NCBI GenBank assembly: GCA_003484265.1
Contig: DNDO01000148.1
Location: 3,955-15,787 of the forward strand
From: Anaerolineae bacterium
GTDB taxonomy: Bacteria; Chloroflexota; Anaerolineae; Anaerolineales; Villigracilaceae
DNA length: 11,833 bases
Reading direction: 5' to 3'
The translations under genes were made by a program, and so were the position numbers. Shown here piece by piece: positions 1-7,230 of the stretch. The notes below the pieces were generated by a model, which saw nothing but the letters and a program-made list of their open reading frames with translations, searched no databases and was not told the origin of the DNA. The number at the start of each line of letters is the position of its first letter. The stretch's first letter is position 1.

Positions 1-233
1 ACGCCAACACACGCATATCCATACCCAAGCGGATAATTCAAGTCACTGCTTAAGTTGTCGTGTGAATCTTTGAGATGGGGGAATTCTCCGCGATAGACGA
101 GCATCTCAGTCCCAGCGCTGATGGATGAGCAGAGGGTCTCGACCAGAACAGAATCCGCGCCGAGAGCAGGCAGAGACTCTTCGCGGAGTTCGACCTGTCG
201 CGGCGCGGTGAAGTACAACTTTTTTCGTTTCAC
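1..233 (-). CDS. Zinc-family (MDR) dehydrogenase, N-terminal part, cut by the window edge
   Basis: Only the first 77 codons are visible; the gene continues past the left edge. I read a GTG start at 231-233 because a GAGGT ribosome site sits 11 nt upstream (245-249). The ATG at 239-241 is in another frame and stops after three codons. The translation carries an ISAGTE motif near residues 38-43 followed by a YRGEFP segment, and ends in a YPLGYGYACVG stretch. This is the pattern of the GroES-like domain in medium-chain dehydrogenases of the BchC / threonine-dehydrogenase-like kind. Where classical alcohol dehydrogenases have the catalytic zinc cysteine before G-T-D, this protein has S-A-G-T-E, so zinc-free or unusual catalysis is possible. 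The substrate cannot be told. It lies 19 nt after the preceding minus-strand gene, probably in the same transcript. The family is fairly sure, the exact role unknown. Confidence 0.75.
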   Translation of the reverse strand, partial: MKRKKLYFTAPRQVELREESLPALGADSVLVETLCSSISAGTEMLVYRGEFPHLKDSHDNLSSDLNYPLGYGYACVG

Positions 234-252
234 GCCCCCATTTTACCTCGCA

Positions 253-600
253 TTAAGACTTGGGCTTGTCTGACCAAAGACCAATGAGTAATATGATCTC
301 CGATGCCTTGGCGTAATAACCGATGGCGGCATTGCTGAAATCAAGAACGAAGGTTTTGTCGCCCATGACGATCCACAGGACGAACGTCAAAACGGTGTAA
401 CCGGTCAACGCCCACCAGACAAGATTGTGTTTTTGTTGAAAGAATGAAATCGGTAGAAAGTATGCGCCGAGCAAGGCGAGATACCCCAAGCCGTTCAACG
501 CTATCGGGTCGGGCCCCATTCTTGGAAATAACGATAAGTGTAATAACGCGGTTGCGAGCCCGCCGAGGAGGATCAAATATTGTTTGCCAGTTATTTTCAT
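253..600 (-). CDS. Small four-helix membrane protein of unknown function
   Basis: I do not recognise a family for this 115-residue protein. It is strongly hydrophobic, with probable membrane helices near residues 8-25, 34-54, 60-79 and 90-109, and a short charged C-terminal tail (SDKPKS). The start is set at the ATG at 598-600, which has a GGAG ribosome site 6 nt upstream. The frame stays open for 12 more codons, but those cover the ribosome site itself and are unlikely to be translated. It follows the UPF0104 protein after 53 nt and precedes the MDR dehydrogenase by 19 nt, so it probably belongs to the same leftward transcript. No catalytic or ligand-binding motif is visible. Codon-frame integrity, ribosome site and helix pattern support a real gene. 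Confidence 0.75.
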   Translation of the reverse strand: MKITGKQYLILLGGLATALLHLSLFPRMGPDPIALNGLGYLALLGAYFLPISFFQQKHNLVWWALTGYTVLTFVLWIVMGDKTFVLDFSNAAIGYYAKASEIILLIGLWSDKPKS

Positions 601-653
601 TTCGCTCTCCTTTTTTGTTGGATATGATTTAGACAAAACGTTCCAAATAAGTT

Positions 654-1631
654 TTACCTGCCAAGCTTGCGGCTTGCAAGAAGCAAACCAACACCGCCAT
701 TTAATATATCACGGGCGCGCATCAGTAGCGTCAAACTGATCGCGGCGGAGGCAGGCTGACCGAACGCGCCGAGCGAAAAGACCTGGCTGGCTTCGAGCGC
801 ACCCAAGCCGCCAGGCAGCGGCATCAGAAAGGCGACCTGCATGGCGGTCAGTGCGGCGAAGATCTGCAGAGCGTTGATCTGAATCCCAAGAAAACTCACC
901 ATCAAATAGTATTCGATCACGATACCCAAAATCGACAACACCGATACGCCGATTGCAAGAGAAATAGCGCGCAGGTGCCGGCGGCAAAACGCTGAGGCCA
1001 TGCGCTCTGAAACAATGATCAGCCGAATGCTCTTACTACTTTTTTGGATAAACGGCTGGAGGAGCAGGATTTTGGATAGGGGATCAATCTTGTAATAAAG
1101 GAGGAAAATGTAAATAATGGGCGTTATCAATAAAAACGCCAGTGCGGTCAGACTTAGGCTGAGCCTGATGTCGTTTTCTGCGACCAATCCTACGCGGATA
1201 ATTGCCCACACACCGATACCGATCAATATAAAATTGACAAGGAACTCCAATAGTTTATCCATAATAACTGCGGAAGTGGCGCGCGCAAATGAAACGTTGT
1301 GATTTTTTTGCAGGTAGATCACCTGCAACGGCTCACCACCTACCTGTGGACCTGGTGTAAAGTAGCTCAACCCAAACACAGATAAGCGATACCCTACCAT
1401 TGGAAAAAACGGCATGGATGGGTTGTCCGCGCGGACGATTACCCACCACCTTGCGGTCATTAATGCGATAACGAGCGCATTGATGACGAGGATGGAAGCT
1501 ATTTGTTGAACGGACAATTGTCCTAGTGTGTTCCAAATGTCAATAAGCGGCGCATTGCGAAGAGCGAAGTAGAGCAATGCCGCGAGAATGAGTATCCAGA
1601 TCGTGCGTATCGGCCATTTCTGTTTTATCAA
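654..1631 (-). CDS. UPF0104 / LPG_synthase_TM family integral membrane protein
   Basis: This 325-residue protein is made almost entirely of hydrophobic segments and matches the flippase-like membrane domain of MprF and AglD/YbhN-type proteins (LPG_synthase_TM). Recognisable family signatures are the TPGPQVGGEPLQ segment near residues 92-103, the following basic and MDKLLEF region to about 130, and PLPGGLGALEAS near 271-282. It lacks the soluble aminoacyl-transferase domain of full MprF, so a role in moving lipids or lipid-linked precursors across the membrane is more likely than lipid modification; that is inferred. The start is a TTG at 1629-1631, overlapping the acyltransferase stop (TTGA), with GGAG 10 nt upstream (1642-1645). 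No other methionine occurs before residue 58, which would delete the first helices. Coupling to a PlsC-type acyltransferase supports a phospholipid or glycolipid role. Confidence 0.88.
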   Translation of the reverse strand: MIKQKWPIRTIWILILAALLYFALRNAPLIDIWNTLGQLSVQQIASILVINALVIALMTARWWVIVRADNPSMPFFPMVGYRLSVFGLSYFTPGPQVGGEPLQVIYLQKNHNVSFARATSAVIMDKLLEFLVNFILIGIGVWAIIRVGLVAENDIRLSLSLTALAFLLITPIIYIFLLYYKIDPLSKILLLQPFIQKSSKSIRLIIVSERMASAFCRRHLRAISLAIGVSVLSILGIVIEYYLMVSFLGIQINALQIFAALTAMQVAFLMPLPGGLGALEASQVFSLGAFGQPASAAISLTLLMRARDILNGGVGLLLASRKLGR

Positions 1632-2521
1632 AGTGCAGAGACTCCGGCATCTTCGGGTTTGTTTGTTAATAGCCCGCGCATGCGTTCGATGATGACATTA
1701 TGAATGGCGAAGGTGTCCGTTGAACCAACTTCTTCCAGGGTGATCGGTTTCGCAAACTGTACATGGACTGTTGTCGGTCGGGCGTTATATGTCATCATGG
1801 GAAATGACTGGATTGCGGTGGCAAGTTTATCCCTTTCGAAGCGAGTGCGCTTAAGGCGCGTAATGAAATTCCGAATAGCCTTTTCCCAGATTACTCCGCT
1901 CACTAAAACAGGAACAATTTTAGTATCCCGCGCGAAGCGGATGAACACACCTGCTGAATCTGTCCATGTGTTGAGCGAGTCCATCGCATCGTCGTAAACG
2001 GTTGGGTCGGGTTCGATCACTCCGGCTGGAAATGTGAGCGCGGAACCTCCATTGCGAAGATGGGACGAGATCTGGCGCGTCGTACGGATACGTTCCGCGC
2101 TATCATCGCTGATATACGATAATTGTTTTGAAACACAAACGAGTGAAATTAAAAATGGTCTATGTACTGCGATGATGCGCAGGTCGGGACGGTTGATCGC
2201 GGAAAAGAGTGCGAGCGTATCCACCATGCCCGGATGATTCGAAAGGAAAAGAGTTGGTTCGTTGCTGGGAATATTGCCGCTTCCGTGAACGCGGACATCC
2301 TTTACATAATGCGCACGTAACGTTTGCTTAGCCGCTTCGGCCAGCCCTGCCTGCCCTGTCATGTTATCAAAGTCAACCATGTGTTGCGCAAATGTCCGCG
2401 CCGGACCAGTGAAGAGGCGGCGCAGTATAAAGGCGAGCAAGGGCTGCCTCTCCCATCCAAAAGACGAGACGAGGTCATTGAGGTTTATTTGGGTAAGTGC
2501 ATCCAGTTGGGATTGTGTCAT
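1628..2521 (-). CDS. PlsC-domain acyltransferase (1-acylglycerol-3-phosphate acyltransferase-like)
   Basis: This 297-residue protein carries the catalytic H-x4-D motif of glycerolipid acyltransferases as NHPGMVD, with H96 and D101. A second block at residues 164-167 reads FPAG where most PlsC proteins have FPEG, so the motif III glutamate is replaced by alanine. The acyl acceptor may therefore not be lysophosphatidic acid; that is inference. About 90 residues precede the motif, longer than in minimal PlsC proteins, and no clear membrane anchor is visible. The ATG at 2519-2521 overlaps the clpS stop codon as ATGA and the stop overlaps the UPF0104 start as TTGA, so all three genes are probably translationally coupled. 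The ribosome site is weak, which fits coupling. The superfamily is sure; the specific substrate is not. Confidence 0.87.
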   Translation of the reverse strand: MTQSQLDALTQINLNDLVSSFGWERQPLLAFILRRLFTGPARTFAQHMVDFDNMTGQAGLAEAAKQTLRAHYVKDVRVHGSGNIPSNEPTLFLSNHPGMVDTLALFSAINRPDLRIIAVHRPFLISLVCVSKQLSYISDDSAERIRTTRQISSHLRNGGSALTFPAGVIEPDPTVYDDAMDSLNTWTDSAGVFIRFARDTKIVPVLVSGVIWEKAIRNFITRLKRTRFERDKLATAIQSFPMMTYNARPTTVHVQFAKPITLEEVGSTDTFAIHNVIIERMRGLLTNKPEDAGVSAL

Positions 2522-2823
2522 TCCGGTTCAATCGAGAATTTTAATGGATAACCTGCGTTGTTCGCCTCGAAATGCGCTTTGCTGATGCGTTTCTCCGCCT
2601 CCGATTTCGCAAGCGTTTGGACGTACGCCGTTCCATAAATGTGCGCGGTAAACATGATGTCCGCTGCCTTGGTGTTCGAGAGATAAAAATGATTCTTGAG
2701 AACATGCACAACAAAATCCATGGGTGTGACCGTGTCGTTATGGATGATGACACGGTAAAGAGGTTCGAGTTCGGTCTCAGTTTCTTCAACGATCTGGATG
2801 TCGGGGATGATTTGGAGGTTCAT
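2518..2823 (-). CDS. clpS: ClpS, N-degron adaptor for Clp protease
   Basis: ClpS binds proteins with bulky hydrophobic N-terminal residues and hands them to the ClpA/ClpC-ClpP protease in the cytoplasm. The 101-residue product has the ClpS core from about residue 22: YRVIIHND with N29 and D30, then TPMDFV with the gatekeeper methionine M35, and IMFTAH with M57 and H61. These correspond to the N-degron pocket residues of Escherichia coli ClpS (Asn34, Asp35, Met40, Met62, His66). Pocket Val65 is Ala here and Asp36 is Thr. The first 21 residues are acidic and probably flexible, as usual. I chose the ATG at 2821-2823. A GTG at 2848-2850 would add nine residues, but it lies inside a short tandem repeat and has no good ribosome site. 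No clpA or clpC is in the window; the gene instead overlaps an acyltransferase. Confidence 0.92.
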   Translation of the reverse strand: MNLQIIPDIQIVEETETELEPLYRVIIHNDTVTPMDFVVHVLKNHFYLSNTKAADIMFTAHIYGTAYVQTLAKSEAEKRISKAHFEANNAGYPLKFSIEPE

Positions 2824-2830
2824 TTCTTGC

Positions 2831-2860
2831 CCAGATTTACACGATTTCACACAGATTATT
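2831..2860. repeat. Three imperfect 10-bp tandem units between the aldo/keto reductase gene and clpS
   Basis: Three successive 10-mers read ccagatttac, acgatttcac and acagattatt. They fill almost the whole 37-bp gap and directly abut the aldo/keto reductase stop codon. The shared core is (A)CAGATTTAC-like. The period equals about one helical turn. From memory, similar CAGATTTACACAGATT-type strings occur in intergenic gaps of various bacterial genomes; I could not check this. Its presence argues against the GTG start for clpS. Confidence 0.5.
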
Positions 2861-3679
2861 TTATCCGTTGGTAAGTTCCTCTATTTCGCGTCGAGATAAT
2901 TTTATGTCTGCCGCGTCGAAATTTTCCTTGATGTGTTTCGGGTTGAACGACATGGGGATCGTAATGACTCGCGGCTGGGAGATAAGCCACGCCAACGCGA
3001 TCTGGAAAGGCGTGGCGGAGTGTGACTTCGCAATTTTCACCAAAGCCTCGTTGTCCTTCACGCCTCTAAATTTCACGGGTGAATAGGCGGTGAGCAGGAT
3101 GTCATTTTGCTGGCAGTATTCCAGGACGCCGTTTTTCACGTATGACCTGTCAGGTATGCGGTATGGGACTTGATTTGTGACAATTGGTGTTTCGGAAAGT
3201 TCCTGCGATCGTTTGAGTAGTTTGAGATCGAAGTTGCTGACCCCGAGATGTTTTACTTTACCCTCCTGCACAAGTTTGTTCAATGCGCGGAATGCGTCAT
3301 CGAGATTCGTTCCAAATCGCGGAGGCCAGTGGATGAGATACAGGTCAAGGTACTCGGTGTTGAGCCTGCGTAGACTTCCCTCACAAGCTTTGAGGAGGTC
3401 ATTGTAACGAAGATGTGCCGGGTCCACTTTCGAGGTGAGGAAAATATTTTCCCGCGGCGTTTTTGTTTCGCGTAATGCGCGGCTGATCAATTCTTCTGAG
3501 TGACCGTCTGCGTAGACCTCGGCAGTGTCGAAGTGGGTGTAGCCGGTTTCCAGCGCGGAACGAAGGGCGGTCATCGAAACGGAATCAAGTGTCGGGTCCG
3601 GGGTGGAGCCGCCGCCTATTTGCCAGGTGCCAAATCCGATCTTAGGCAGAGTCAGATTATTAATGGTTTCGTGTTCCAT
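2861..3679 (-). CDS. Aldo/keto reductase
   Basis: A complete 272-residue (alpha/beta)8-barrel oxidoreductase that should interconvert carbonyls and alcohols with a nicotinamide cofactor. The catalytic tetrad is present: D51 and Y56 in DTAEVYADG, K84 in LTSKVDP, H117 in YLIHWPP. LGVSNF at 145-150 and the strand-8 region at 238-253 also match the family. In that last region the usual IPKS cofactor motif reads IPMS (241-244), and the later arginine positions are N246 and H249. The loss of the lysine and arginines that hold the NADPH 2'-phosphate suggests NADH use or relaxed specificity. I chose the ATG at 3677-3679, with AGGGG just upstream; the frame extends eight codons to a TTG at 3703. It follows sthA by 30 nt, so the two are probably cotranscribed. 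The physiological substrate is unknown. Confidence 0.9.
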   Translation of the reverse strand: MEHETINNLTLPKIGFGTWQIGGGSTPDPTLDSVSMTALRSALETGYTHFDTAEVYADGHSEELISRALRETKTPRENIFLTSKVDPAHLRYNDLLKACEGSLRRLNTEYLDLYLIHWPPRFGTNLDDAFRALNKLVQEGKVKHLGVSNFDLKLLKRSQELSETPIVTNQVPYRIPDRSYVKNGVLEYCQQNDILLTAYSPVKFRGVKDNEALVKIAKSHSATPFQIALAWLISQPRVITIPMSFNPKHIKENFDAADIKLSRREIEELTNG

Positions 3680-3709
3680 ATCCCCTATTTTACCGCCTCT
3701 CAAAAACGA

Positions 3710-5119
3710 TCATGCACCAAGACGGTTGATGCCGTCGAACGCGGCGGTCTTGTAACATTCTGCCAGTGTAGGGTAATTGAAGACGTTATTTATGAAGTAT
3801 TCCACTTGGCCGTTAAATGCCATGACCGCCTGGCCGATGTGGATGAGTTCACTGGCGCCCTCGCCGATGATGTGAACGCCGAGTAATTCATGTGTATCGA
3901 GATGGAAAATTAATTTCAATAAACCGGTCTGGTCGCCGATGATCTGTCCGCGCGCGATCTCGCGGTATTGCGCTTTGCCGACCTCGTACGGGATGCCGGC
4001 TTCGGTCAGTTCGCCTTCGTTGCGTCCACAAGTTGAGATTTCGGGGATCGTGTAAATGCCATAGGGAAAAAGTTCGCGTGTATGTTGTGTGTCAAGACCG
4101 AAGGCGTGACAGGCGGCGAGACGTCCCTGTTCCATCGAAGTGGATGCGAGAGAAGGGAAACCGATCACATCCCCGACTGCATAAATGTTAGGCACGTTGG
4201 TTTGGAAGTGTTCGTTGACCTTCAAAAGTCCGCGCTCATCAGATTCGATGCCGAGGGCTTCTATGTTGAGGGCTTTGGTTGCGCCCGTGCGCCCGATACT
4301 ATACAATGCCATTTCGGTAAGTATCTGTTTACCGCTGGCGAGGTTGATCTTTACTCGTTCGCCATGCGCGTTATCGGTGATCGGTTCGATGGCTTCCACT
4401 TCTTCACCGAGACGCAGGATGGCGCGGTTTTGGTTGAGATGATACATAAGCGTGTCTATGATCTCTTCATCTACAAATGGGAGAAGTTTGCGGCGTTTAT
4501 CTATGACCGTAACGCGCACACCAAGCGTGGAAAAAATGCAGGCATATTCGAGCCCGATGACTCCGCCGCCGACGACCGTCAGTGAGCGGGGTAAATGATC
4601 GATCTTGAGCAGGTCGTCACTCAAGAAGACCCGCTTCCCGTCGAGAGGGACGCGGTCGGTTTTCGTTGCGCTGGTTCCGGTGGCAATGACGATGTGCGCT
4701 ACGCTGACGTCGCGCCAGCCGCGTTCGTCCACAAATTTCAAGCGGACAGTGTTCTGGTCCACGAAGGAAGCTTCGGCAGAGATCAGTTCAACGTGGTTGC
4801 GCAGGAGTTGGTGGCGAACGATGTCGAGTTCGTGTTGGATGACGTGATCGGTGCGGTACATAAGATCAGCCATCGTGATGTTTTGCTTGACTGTATACGA
4901 CGCGCCGTACAGACTCCTCTCACGATACCCCGAAAGATGCATAACCGCTTCTCGTAATGTTTTGCTTGGAATGGTGCCTGTATTGATACATACGCCCCCC
5001 AGAATTGTCTTTCGTTCGACGACCGCCACCCTCTTGTTGAGTTTTGCCGCCTGGATCGCCGCCCGTTGCCCTGCTGGACCCGAACCGATTACCAAAAGAT
5101 CATAATCATATTCTGCCAT
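3710..5119 (-). CDS. sthA: Soluble pyridine nucleotide transhydrogenase (Si-specific), SthA-like
   Basis: This 469-residue flavoprotein of the dihydrolipoamide-dehydrogenase superfamily should move hydride between NADPH and NAD+ in the cytoplasm. It has an FAD-binding GSGPAG at residues 12-17, a second dinucleotide motif GGGVIG at 184-189, and an FAD-contacting YAVGDVIG at 313-320. The redox-active CxxxxC of lipoamide dehydrogenases reads CINTGT (C44, T49), so no active disulfide can form. The C-terminal FNYPTLAE (448-455) replaces the HPT-type active-site histidine. Both changes match SthA (Escherichia coli FNYPTMAE). D207 followed by basic residues after the second Rossmann strand fits use of both NAD and NADP. 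The ATG at 5117-5119 has GGAG six nt upstream; an in-frame TTG at 5131 overlaps that site and is unlikely. It is the first gene of the leftward transcript. Confidence 0.88.
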   Translation of the reverse strand: MAEYDYDLLVIGSGPAGQRAAIQAAKLNKRVAVVERKTILGGVCINTGTIPSKTLREAVMHLSGYRERSLYGASYTVKQNITMADLMYRTDHVIQHELDIVRHQLLRNHVELISAEASFVDQNTVRLKFVDERGWRDVSVAHIVIATGTSATKTDRVPLDGKRVFLSDDLLKIDHLPRSLTVVGGGVIGLEYACIFSTLGVRVTVIDKRRKLLPFVDEEIIDTLMYHLNQNRAILRLGEEVEAIEPITDNAHGERVKINLASGKQILTEMALYSIGRTGATKALNIEALGIESDERGLLKVNEHFQTNVPNIYAVGDVIGFPSLASTSMEQGRLAACHAFGLDTQHTRELFPYGIYTIPEISTCGRNEGELTEAGIPYEVGKAQYREIARGQIIGDQTGLLKLIFHLDTHELLGVHIIGEGASELIHIGQAVMAFNGQVEYFINNVFNYPTLAECYKTAAFDGINRLGA

Positions 5120-5160
5120 GTTGAACTCCAATATACATAAGGCTAATATTTGATGATTTC

Positions 5161-5166
5161 ATTATA
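5161..5166 (-). promoter_or_regulatory. Probable -10 hexamer of the sthA promoter
   Basis: Read leftward, the hexamer is a perfect TATAAT, 41 nt upstream of the sthA ATG, giving a leader of about 35 nt. It lies in the 74-bp gap between the antiporter stop and sthA. No convincing TTGACA-like -35 is found at 16-18 bp, so an activator or relaxed spacing may be involved. A small AT-rich dyad (ATAGAA/TTCTAT, 5172-5191) overlaps the expected -35 region. Confidence 0.5.
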
Positions 5167-5193
5167 GCATCATAGAAAATCACCCTTCTATCT

Positions 5194-7218
5194 TTACGTC
5201 TCCCATTCGACGCCCATTGCGCTGACATCTGTTTTTAATAGTAATTTCTCGACCTTTCCGATCTGTTCCTTGTCACCGATAAACCCGATACGGTCTCCAG
5301 CTTCGAAAACCGTCATGGATTTCGGATTCGCCAGCATTTCCTTTTTTCGAATGATCGCCACGACCGAAGCGCCGGTGTGGGCGCGCAGGTTGGCTTCCGC
5401 CAGTGTGCGACCCACAATTGAAGTGTCGGGTTGGAGTTGGAGCCAGGTCACCTCGATATTTCCGCTGGCGTTAATAAGGTCGTGTAACAGGCGGTGTTCC
5501 TCTTCGGTATTGACCTGCATATCATAATGATCGTGGCGCACGGCGTCCATGTAGCGCATGATCTCATGCACAGGGAAGTTCAGCGCAAGCAGGGTATGCC
5601 TCACGATTTCCAGTCCGCCCTCTAACTCAGGATGGATGACGTCCTGCGCCCCAAGTTGGGCGAGCTGTTTGATGCCTTCCTCCGTGGTGGCGCGGGCAAC
5701 AATGTGAAGATTCGAAGCGATGTCCCGCGCGGCTGCAACAACCAATTCGCTGGAAGACTCATCGTGAGCCGCAACAACGAGCGCGCGGGCGCGTTCCAGC
5801 CCGGCGTGTGTGAGAACTTCAGAGTTGGAAGCATCGCCATAGAGGATGGGAACTCCGCGCCGGCTTAATTCTTCGATGCGGTCTGCATCTGCTTCGATGA
5901 CTAGATATGGGATGTACATTTCGCCCAACAGATTCACGATGTGACGCCCGACTCTTCCGTAGCCGACAATTACTACGTGATCCTTTATCGTCTCCTCCAC
6001 TGGAAGCGGAGCGGGGCCGTGGCGGTTGAAGAGACGCCAAAGGGTCGGGATTTTTTGAAGCAGTCTCTCGGTCGGGTTGATGAGGCGAAACATCAGAGGG
6101 TTGACCGTGATCGATAGCAATGATCCTGCCAATATCAATGAATACTGTTCCTGATTGAGCAGTCCAAGATTGATACCTGCCTGACCAAGAATGAATGAAA
6201 ATTCGCCGATGTGGCTTAAACCGGCGGCGACAACCAAAGTAGTGCGCGCCTGCCAGGGAAATATAAAGCCAAGCAGCAACGTTAGAATTGACCGTCCCAC
6301 CACGATCAGGGCGGTCAATACCAGCACGTATCCCATGTTGTTGATGAGGTAAATGGGGTCAACCAGCATCCCAATGGATACGAAGAAAAGCACCGCGAAC
6401 GCCTCGCGAAAAGGAAAGACATCTGCGCCGACCTGGTGGCTCAGCGGCGATTCGCTGACGACGATGCCTGCCACGAACGCGCCCAATGCAAGCGAAACGC
6501 CGAACAGTTCTGCCGCACCCATCGCTGTGCCAAGCGTGATCGCAAGAATGGCAAGAATAAAGAGTTCGCGGGAACGTGTATGTGCAATGCTAAGTAATAG
6601 CCAGGGAATTAACCTGCGCCCAACAAATACGATCAATAGGACGAATGCCCCTGCCTCCAGAAGGGTGACGCCAAGTTCTCGCCAGTCGAAGACGCCTGTT
6701 GTATTTGCCAGTGTGGGCATGAGCACCAATATCAAAACGGTGGCGATGTCTTCCACCACCACCCATCCCACCGCGGCTTGCCCGTGAAGTGAGTTTAACA
6801 ATCCGTTGTCCATCAACCCGCGTAAAAGGACAACGGTACTTGCAATCGAGATCGCCAGACCGATCACGATCCCGGAACTCGCCGACCATCCCCATAACTG
6901 ACTGAGCGAGTAACCAAGATAAATTGTGACCGTAATACGAATGAGCGCGCCAGGGATGGCGATGGAGCGCACTTTCCACAGATCGCCAAGCGAGAAATGC
7001 AAGCCGACGCCGAACATCAGAAAGATCACGCCCAGTTCTGCAAGCTGGCCGATCGTTCCCGTATCTCCCACGAAGCCCGGCGTAAATGGACCGATGGCGA
7101 TCCCCGCCAGTAAATATCCGACAATGGTAGGCAAGCCAATACGACGGGCAACGATTCCCCCGACAAATGCCACCACCAATGCGACAACGATGTTTATCAG
7201 TAATGTGACTTCGTGCAT
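5194..7218 (-). CDS. CPA2-family cation:proton antiporter with RCK (TrkA-N and TrkA-C) domains, YbaL/RosB/Kef-like
   Basis: The 674-residue protein should exchange K+ or Na+ for H+ across the cytoplasmic membrane under control of a ligand-sensing C-terminal part. Residues 1-385 hold about a dozen hydrophobic helices, with an IGLPTIVGYLLAGIAIGP start (27-44) and the conserved acidic pair in VVVEDIAT (153-160), the expected ion site. Residues 413-530 form a TrkA-N domain with GYGRVG at 419-424 and the acidic ribose-binding IEADAD near 441-446. Residues from about 590 look like TrkA-C. The SHQVGADVFPFREAFAVLFF loop (260-279) resembles YbaL/RosB rather than the HALESD inhibitory loop of KefC, and no KefF/KefG partner is nearby, so glutathione gating is not supported. 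The ATG at 7216-7218 has GGAGGAG just upstream. Ion specificity cannot be read from sequence. Confidence 0.9.
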   Translation of the reverse strand: MHEVTLLINIVVALVVAFVGGIVARRIGLPTIVGYLLAGIAIGPFTPGFVGDTGTIGQLAELGVIFLMFGVGLHFSLGDLWKVRSIAIPGALIRITVTIYLGYSLSQLWGWSASSGIVIGLAISIASTVVLLRGLMDNGLLNSLHGQAAVGWVVVEDIATVLILVLMPTLANTTGVFDWRELGVTLLEAGAFVLLIVFVGRRLIPWLLLSIAHTRSRELFILAILAITLGTAMGAAELFGVSLALGAFVAGIVVSESPLSHQVGADVFPFREAFAVLFFVSIGMLVDPIYLINNMGYVLVLTALIVVGRSILTLLLGFIFPWQARTTLVVAAGLSHIGEFSFILGQAGINLGLLNQEQYSLILAGSLLSITVNPLMFRLINPTERLLQKIPTLWRLFNRHGPAPLPVEETIKDHVVIVGYGRVGRHIVNLLGEMYIPYLVIEADADRIEELSRRGVPILYGDASNSEVLTHAGLERARALVVAAHDESSSELVVAAARDIASNLHIVARATTEEGIKQLAQLGAQDVIHPELEGGLEIVRHTLLALNFPVHEIMRYMDAVRHDHYDMQVNTEEEHRLLHDLINASGNIEVTWLQLQPDTSIVGRTLAEANLRAHTGASVVAIIRKKEMLANPKSMTVFEAGDRIGFIGDKEQIGKVEKLLLKTDVSAMGVEWET

Positions 7219-7230
7219 CTCTCCTCCAAG

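Noticed and set aside
3500..3886. 128-codon plus-strand frame bridging the aldo/keto reductase and sthA
   Set aside because: Antisense to the 5' end of one conserved gene and the 3' end of another; no ribosome site or family match.
4082..4585. 167-codon open frame on the plus strand inside sthA
   Set aside because: It is the reverse frame of a clearly conserved flavoprotein; no ribosome site, no recognisable domain. A codon-usage shadow.
3710..5119. Dihydrolipoamide dehydrogenase or mercuric reductase
   Set aside because: The second redox cysteine is threonine (CINTGT) and the C-terminal active-site histidine motif is FNYPTLAE, both features of SthA.
5172..5191. ATAGAA/TTCTAT dyad as terminator of the antiporter gene or operator of sthA
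   Set aside because: A six-base AT-rich stem with an eight-base loop is too weak to call; only noted with the promoter.
5194..7218. Glutathione-gated KefB/KefC potassium efflux system
   Set aside because: The HALESD-type inhibitory loop is not seen and no KefF/KefG ancillary gene is nearby; a YbaL/RosB-like antiporter fits better.
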